This document shows positions 32,485 to 35,067 of a stretch of DNA of 35,067 nt, in pieces. The notes beneath the pieces are model-generated. The model ran no database searches. It saw nothing but the letters and a program-made list of their open reading frames with translations, and had not been told where the DNA came from. Each line of letters opens with the position of its first letter. The stretch's first letter is position 1. A program made the translations under genes and the position numbers. The DNA comes from Alphaproteobacteria bacterium (GTDB lineage Bacteria > Pseudomonadota > Alphaproteobacteria > Micavibrionales > Micavibrionaceae): positions 1 to 35,067 of the forward strand of contig JAGRIU010000019.1 of assembly GCA_020443075.1 (NCBI GenBank), written 5' to 3'.

Positions 32485-32781
32485 TCATCCCGCGTGACGG
32501 CCGCGGTCGATCAGGCGCAAGATGGTGGCGACCATAGCGCGCTGGCCTTCCATATAGCGCAGTTGTTCATCGGCTGCGCTCGCACCCAGGGCCCTCTGGA
32601 AGGTTATAACTTGCAGGTGCGCGAGGACCTTTTGCCCGTCTTGCGAGGAAAACAGGCGGGCAAACGCCTTTTCGACTTCTCGCAATTCGATTTTTCCCGG
32701 ATCAGGCGGCGCATAAACAAGCCCCTGTTCGGCGGCGGTTACGGGCAAGTCCTGTTTTGGTTTAAAATAATCGAGGATCAT
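32485..32781 (-). CDS. Bbp19-family phage protein
   Basis: The 98-residue helical protein has the family pattern FARLFSSQDGQKVLAHLQVIT and DEQLRYMEGQRAMVATILRLIDRGR, as in Bordetella phage Bbp19. Its exact role is unknown; it is always found near the portal gene in these phages. Its ATG overlaps the portal stop (32778-32781), indicating translational coupling. Confidence 0.75.
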   Translation of the reverse strand: MILDYFKPKQDLPVTAAEQGLVYAPPDPGKIELREVEKAFARLFSSQDGQKVLAHLQVITFQRALGASAADEQLRYMEGQRAMVATILRLIDRGRHAG

Positions 32782-34364
32782 GCTTTTCTTCCTTTCTGCA
32801 TCTCGGTTTCGGACGATGCATTATTATTCTGGCCTTGTGTTAAAGCCGGTACGATCGCGGATAAGTCCAGAGTGGGCGAGGCCTTACGTATTAGATTGGA
32901 CGGCACGCCCAGCGCATCGCCCAAAAAGCGCGCGGCTTCGGGCAGATTGACGGCGCTGGCCGCTTCGGGGCCCATAGCCAGCACAGAGGAAATCCAGCTT
33001 AAAGTGTTTTGCACGTTGCGCTGGCCCTGATTGCGCGCGAGCGGCGAGCGGTAATCGACGACGACCAGACGCCCATCGAGGCTGATATCCGGGACTTCGC
33101 CGCGGCGGCGCAAAACATTGAAGGCGCGCTTGATAAGCGGCGTGAGGAGCTCGGATTGCAGGCGGCCATACGTCGCACCGAGCAGCAGCGCCATTTCCGC
33201 GCTGCGCTCCAGCACTTCGGTGGCGGTCATTTTCGGTCCGGTCACCGGCGCCAGCCTATCGGCCAGCAGAGCATGGCGGATACGCGCTTGCAGGCTATCG
33301 AGCACAAGCTGGGAAATATCAAAGCGTCCGGGCATCTCCAGCGGCTGCAATCCGGCAGAGCCGATGGCTTTGGGAATGATGCTGCCGGGCGTGAGTTCAA
33401 TATTGGCCGGATTGAGCACGCCGTCATCATCGGCTTGCCAGATTCCGGTGACGGCAATCGAGGCGTTTTTGAGGATAAGCTCGACGACCTTATTCGCGGT
33501 TTTAATGTCGGGTAGCGCCTTCATCACCGGCGAACGGCCATAGACTTCGCCCGGGGATTTGAGCCAGCGGAAAGAAATGACGGGCGATTGATCGAAGCGG
33601 CCATGATCCAGAAGGACGGGCTGGGACACGTCTTCCAGCAACACGGCGTGATAGGTATAGATCAAGCCTTCAGGTGTGACGGCTTCGAGGATTTTGAAAC
33701 GCTCCTGCGGATCGCGCAGAGCGCGTTTCATGATTTCACCCGGCAATTCGGCCAGCGGATAACGCGCGGTGATCTGATCAAGCGTTAGGCTCATCTGGCG
33801 AAACACCGTGTCGAGATACCCGCTTTCGCCTTCTTCCAATACGACGTGCGTGAGCGGCGCGGCGGAGAATTTAAAGGCGGAGAAACTGCCGGGTTCGGAT
33901 TCTTCGAAATACAGGCTGGCCGTGCCGCCGACGATCAGATCGAGATAACATTGATGGATTTCGACGGCGAAATTGGAGCGATCAAAATGATCCTGTATCG
34001 TTTTGGCGGTTTTTTCCAAAACGGGGCTGAGTTTTTCGGCTTCTTCGGCGCTTAGATCCGGTCCGGGTTTCAGGCCGAACCACTGCGACCAGGTAGGGGT
34101 GAGGTTGCCCAGCATGCTGGAGGCAAGTTGGTCAACCGCATCCATGGCTGTGGCGTCATAAATCTGGTCGGTTTTCCGGCCTCCGGCGCGCGGAGAAAAC
34201 GTGAAGCCGCCGCGTTGGGGCAGTGCGTGGCTATAGCACTCCTCCCAGAGATTTTCCCAGTTCGAGCGGCGTTTTTTGGCCGATTCATAAAGCTTAAAGA
34301 GCTGCTCCAATTTAGCGATCTGCTGCTCTTGGGGTGCAAGCGCATTTGTCTGTGTTACATTCAT
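32778..34364 (-). CDS. Portal protein (head-to-tail connector)
   Basis: The 528-residue protein matches the T7 gp8-like head-to-tail connecting family: SAKKRRSNWENLWEECYSHALP (29-50), KTDQIYDATAMDAVDQLASSMLGNLTP and FRWLKSPGEVYGRSPVMKALPDIKTAN near residue 265-290, then a helical C-terminal part. Twelve copies would form the DNA channel and the docking site for terminase. AAGAAAG precedes the ATG. It is followed by the overlapping Bbp19-like gene. Confidence 0.9.
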   Translation of the reverse strand: MNVTQTNALAPQEQQIAKLEQLFKLYESAKKRRSNWENLWEECYSHALPQRGGFTFSPRAGGRKTDQIYDATAMDAVDQLASSMLGNLTPTWSQWFGLKPGPDLSAEEAEKLSPVLEKTAKTIQDHFDRSNFAVEIHQCYLDLIVGGTASLYFEESEPGSFSAFKFSAAPLTHVVLEEGESGYLDTVFRQMSLTLDQITARYPLAELPGEIMKRALRDPQERFKILEAVTPEGLIYTYHAVLLEDVSQPVLLDHGRFDQSPVISFRWLKSPGEVYGRSPVMKALPDIKTANKVVELILKNASIAVTGIWQADDDGVLNPANIELTPGSIIPKAIGSAGLQPLEMPGRFDISQLVLDSLQARIRHALLADRLAPVTGPKMTATEVLERSAEMALLLGATYGRLQSELLTPLIKRAFNVLRRRGEVPDISLDGRLVVVDYRSPLARNQGQRNVQNTLSWISSVLAMGPEAASAVNLPEAARFLGDALGVPSNLIRKASPTLDLSAIVPALTQGQNNNASSETEMQKGRKA

Positions 34365-34397
34365 AAGCGTTCTTTCTTAACTGATGGGGATTGCGGA

Positions 34398-34676
34398 CTA
34401 TTCGCCAAGCAAGGTTTTTCGTTTGGCGGCCTGATCATTAAGACCCAGCAGCCCCCTGAAGCCTGTTTGGATCGTTCCGAACAGGCCGCGTTCACGTGTG
34501 AGCAGGCTGTCTACGCGCGTTTTTGAGCGCTCGGCGTCCCGATCCTGCGCCGCGCCTTGATCTGTTGGCGCTGAGGTTTGCGTTTGCGACGTGTCTTGCG
34601 AAGCCGATGTTTGCGGAACATAGATCACTTGCGGGGCGGGGGCCGGGATGGACGGACTTGAGACTAGACTTCCCAT
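34398..34676 (-). CDS. Small virion-module protein
   Basis: The start is set at MGSLVSSPSIPAP because AAAGGAG lies 8 bases upstream; 24 more codons are open. The 92-residue protein is Pro/Ser/Gln-rich in its first half and has a conserved-looking end (RGLFGTIQTGFRGLLGLN...KRKTLLGE) seen in small proteins next to portal genes of this phage group (recall). Its start overlaps the end of the upstream gene by 13 bases. Function unknown. Confidence 0.65.
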   Translation of the reverse strand: MGSLVSSPSIPAPAPQVIYVPQTSASQDTSQTQTSAPTDQGAAQDRDAERSKTRVDSLLTRERGLFGTIQTGFRGLLGLNDQAAKRKTLLGE

Positions 34677-35067
34677 GCGTATTCTCCTTTCGAGGTTTGA
34701 AACAGGTTTATGTTTTGCCGGCGCGATAGATGGCGATAAAGCTGCCACGGCGTGAGGATGAAGCGTTTATGAATGCCCAGCACGCGCTTGACGGCCTCGA
34801 CGCATGTCAAAAGCCCCCAAGGCGCTGGTTTTCCGGGACGTTCGAGAGAGGCCGAAATAACGGTATGGCCGCGATCACGCATCCAAAGCGGCAGATTGAA
34901 ATCCACGGGCACATGATGGACGCTGATATCCGTGTAATTGGACAGCGGATCAAAGCCAATCCAATTTTTACCGTCATTGAGAATCACAGAACAGTGGCGA
35001 AAACCGGGCTTGAGAATTTTTAGCCACGGCATATCGGCTTGTGCACTAAAGACAACCCAAGCTTTAA
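34664..35067 (-). CDS. Possible permuted papain-like phage protein, 5' end outside the window
   Basis: The frame is open through the right edge: codons for KAWVVFSAQAD precede the first visible Met at 35032, and this part looks conserved, so the gene starts beyond the window. HCSVILNDGKNWIGFDPL and, later, LTCVEAVKRVLGI could be the His and Cys motifs of a circularly permuted NlpC/P60-type fold. Such proteins occur near the portal in this phage group. The assignment is tentative. Confidence 0.55.
   Translation of the reverse strand, partial: KAWVVFSAQADMPWLKILKPGFRHCSVILNDGKNWIGFDPLSNYTDISVHHVPVDFNLPLWMRDRGHTVISASLERPGKPAPWGLLTCVEAVKRVLGIHKRFILTPWQLYRHLSRRQNINLFQTSKGEYAWEV

Larger units (their letters stand above)
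13203..35067 (-). mobile_element. Prophage of T7-like podovirus organisation (left end and structural region; right end outside the window)
   Basis: From right to left on the minus strand the genes read portal, Bbp19-like, scaffold, capsid, tail tubular A and B, gp14-like internal protein, tailspike, terminase and lysis, the same order as in T7. Several have family-level similarity to Bordetella BPP-1-like podoviruses. No integrase, repressor, replication or polymerase gene is seen in the window, and no attachment site could be recognised. At least six plus-strand and several AT-rich minus-strand cargo genes interrupt the virion block. Host-like repeats lie inside it at 14319, 14762, 15509, 24002 and 32432. 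The large ejection proteins gp15 and gp16 are not seen. Whether it is still inducible cannot be judged from sequence alone. Confidence 0.85.

Noticed and set aside
1-35067. tRNA, rRNA and CRISPR arrays
   Set aside because: No T-loop signature with acceptor pairing, no rRNA stretches and no regularly spaced repeats were found on either strand.

Overview
The window looks like an alphaproteobacterial chromosome, although I cannot fix the genus. The clues are the long isocitrate dehydrogenase with an extra C-terminal domain, an AcnA-type aconitase, a 3-TM holin of the gene-transfer-agent type and a SleB-type endolysin. A link to Micavibrio-like lineages is only a guess. Positions 1-13206 are ordinary chromosome. 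Positions 13203-35067 are a prophage that runs off the right edge.

Chromosomal part. A transglutaminase-like cysteine peptidase is cut at its 5' side by the window edge. It is followed by acnA (minus), metB (plus), a membrane-anchored thioredoxin-fold protein with CxxS instead of CxxC, a HELKH metalloprotease-like protein (minus), yggT and folD (plus), a periplasmic protein of unknown role (minus), icd (minus), nhaA (minus) and nhaD (plus). acnA and icd encode consecutive steps of the TCA cycle, and both are preceded by the same 10-mer GTGCTAGAAT, which reads as an extended -10 box. nhaA and nhaD are divergent and together form a sodium/proton exchange pair.

Prophage part. The virion genes lie on the minus strand and run from right to left in the order of T7-like podoviruses: a papain-like protein (cut by the edge), a small virion protein, portal, a Bbp19-like protein, scaffold, major capsid, a small capsid-associated protein, tail tubular A, tail tubular B, a gp14-like internal protein, tailspike, a possible small terminase, large terminase, endolysin and holin. 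No integrase, repressor or replication gene is visible. The slots where T7 has the large ejection proteins gp15 and gp16 hold only small cargo genes. Six plus-strand genes (a PilZ c-di-GMP receptor, two lipoproteins, two secreted or anchored proteins and a 68-residue protein) and several AT-rich minus-strand genes are scattered between the virion genes as morons. Interspersed repeats sit inside the prophage, including one inserted in frame within the large terminase gene. I infer a long-resident, perhaps domesticated, prophage.

Most interesting candidates: a chain of hairpins at 29376-29725 between capsid-module and cargo genes, which may be a structured RNA; a 65-bp duplicated element at 28408 and 29311 that bounds a one-gene cassette; the in-frame triple-hairpin insertion in the terminase; a PilZ gene buried in the head module; a possible toxin-immunity pair at 27598-28381; and six convergent gene pairs whose stop codons interlock by exactly four bases.
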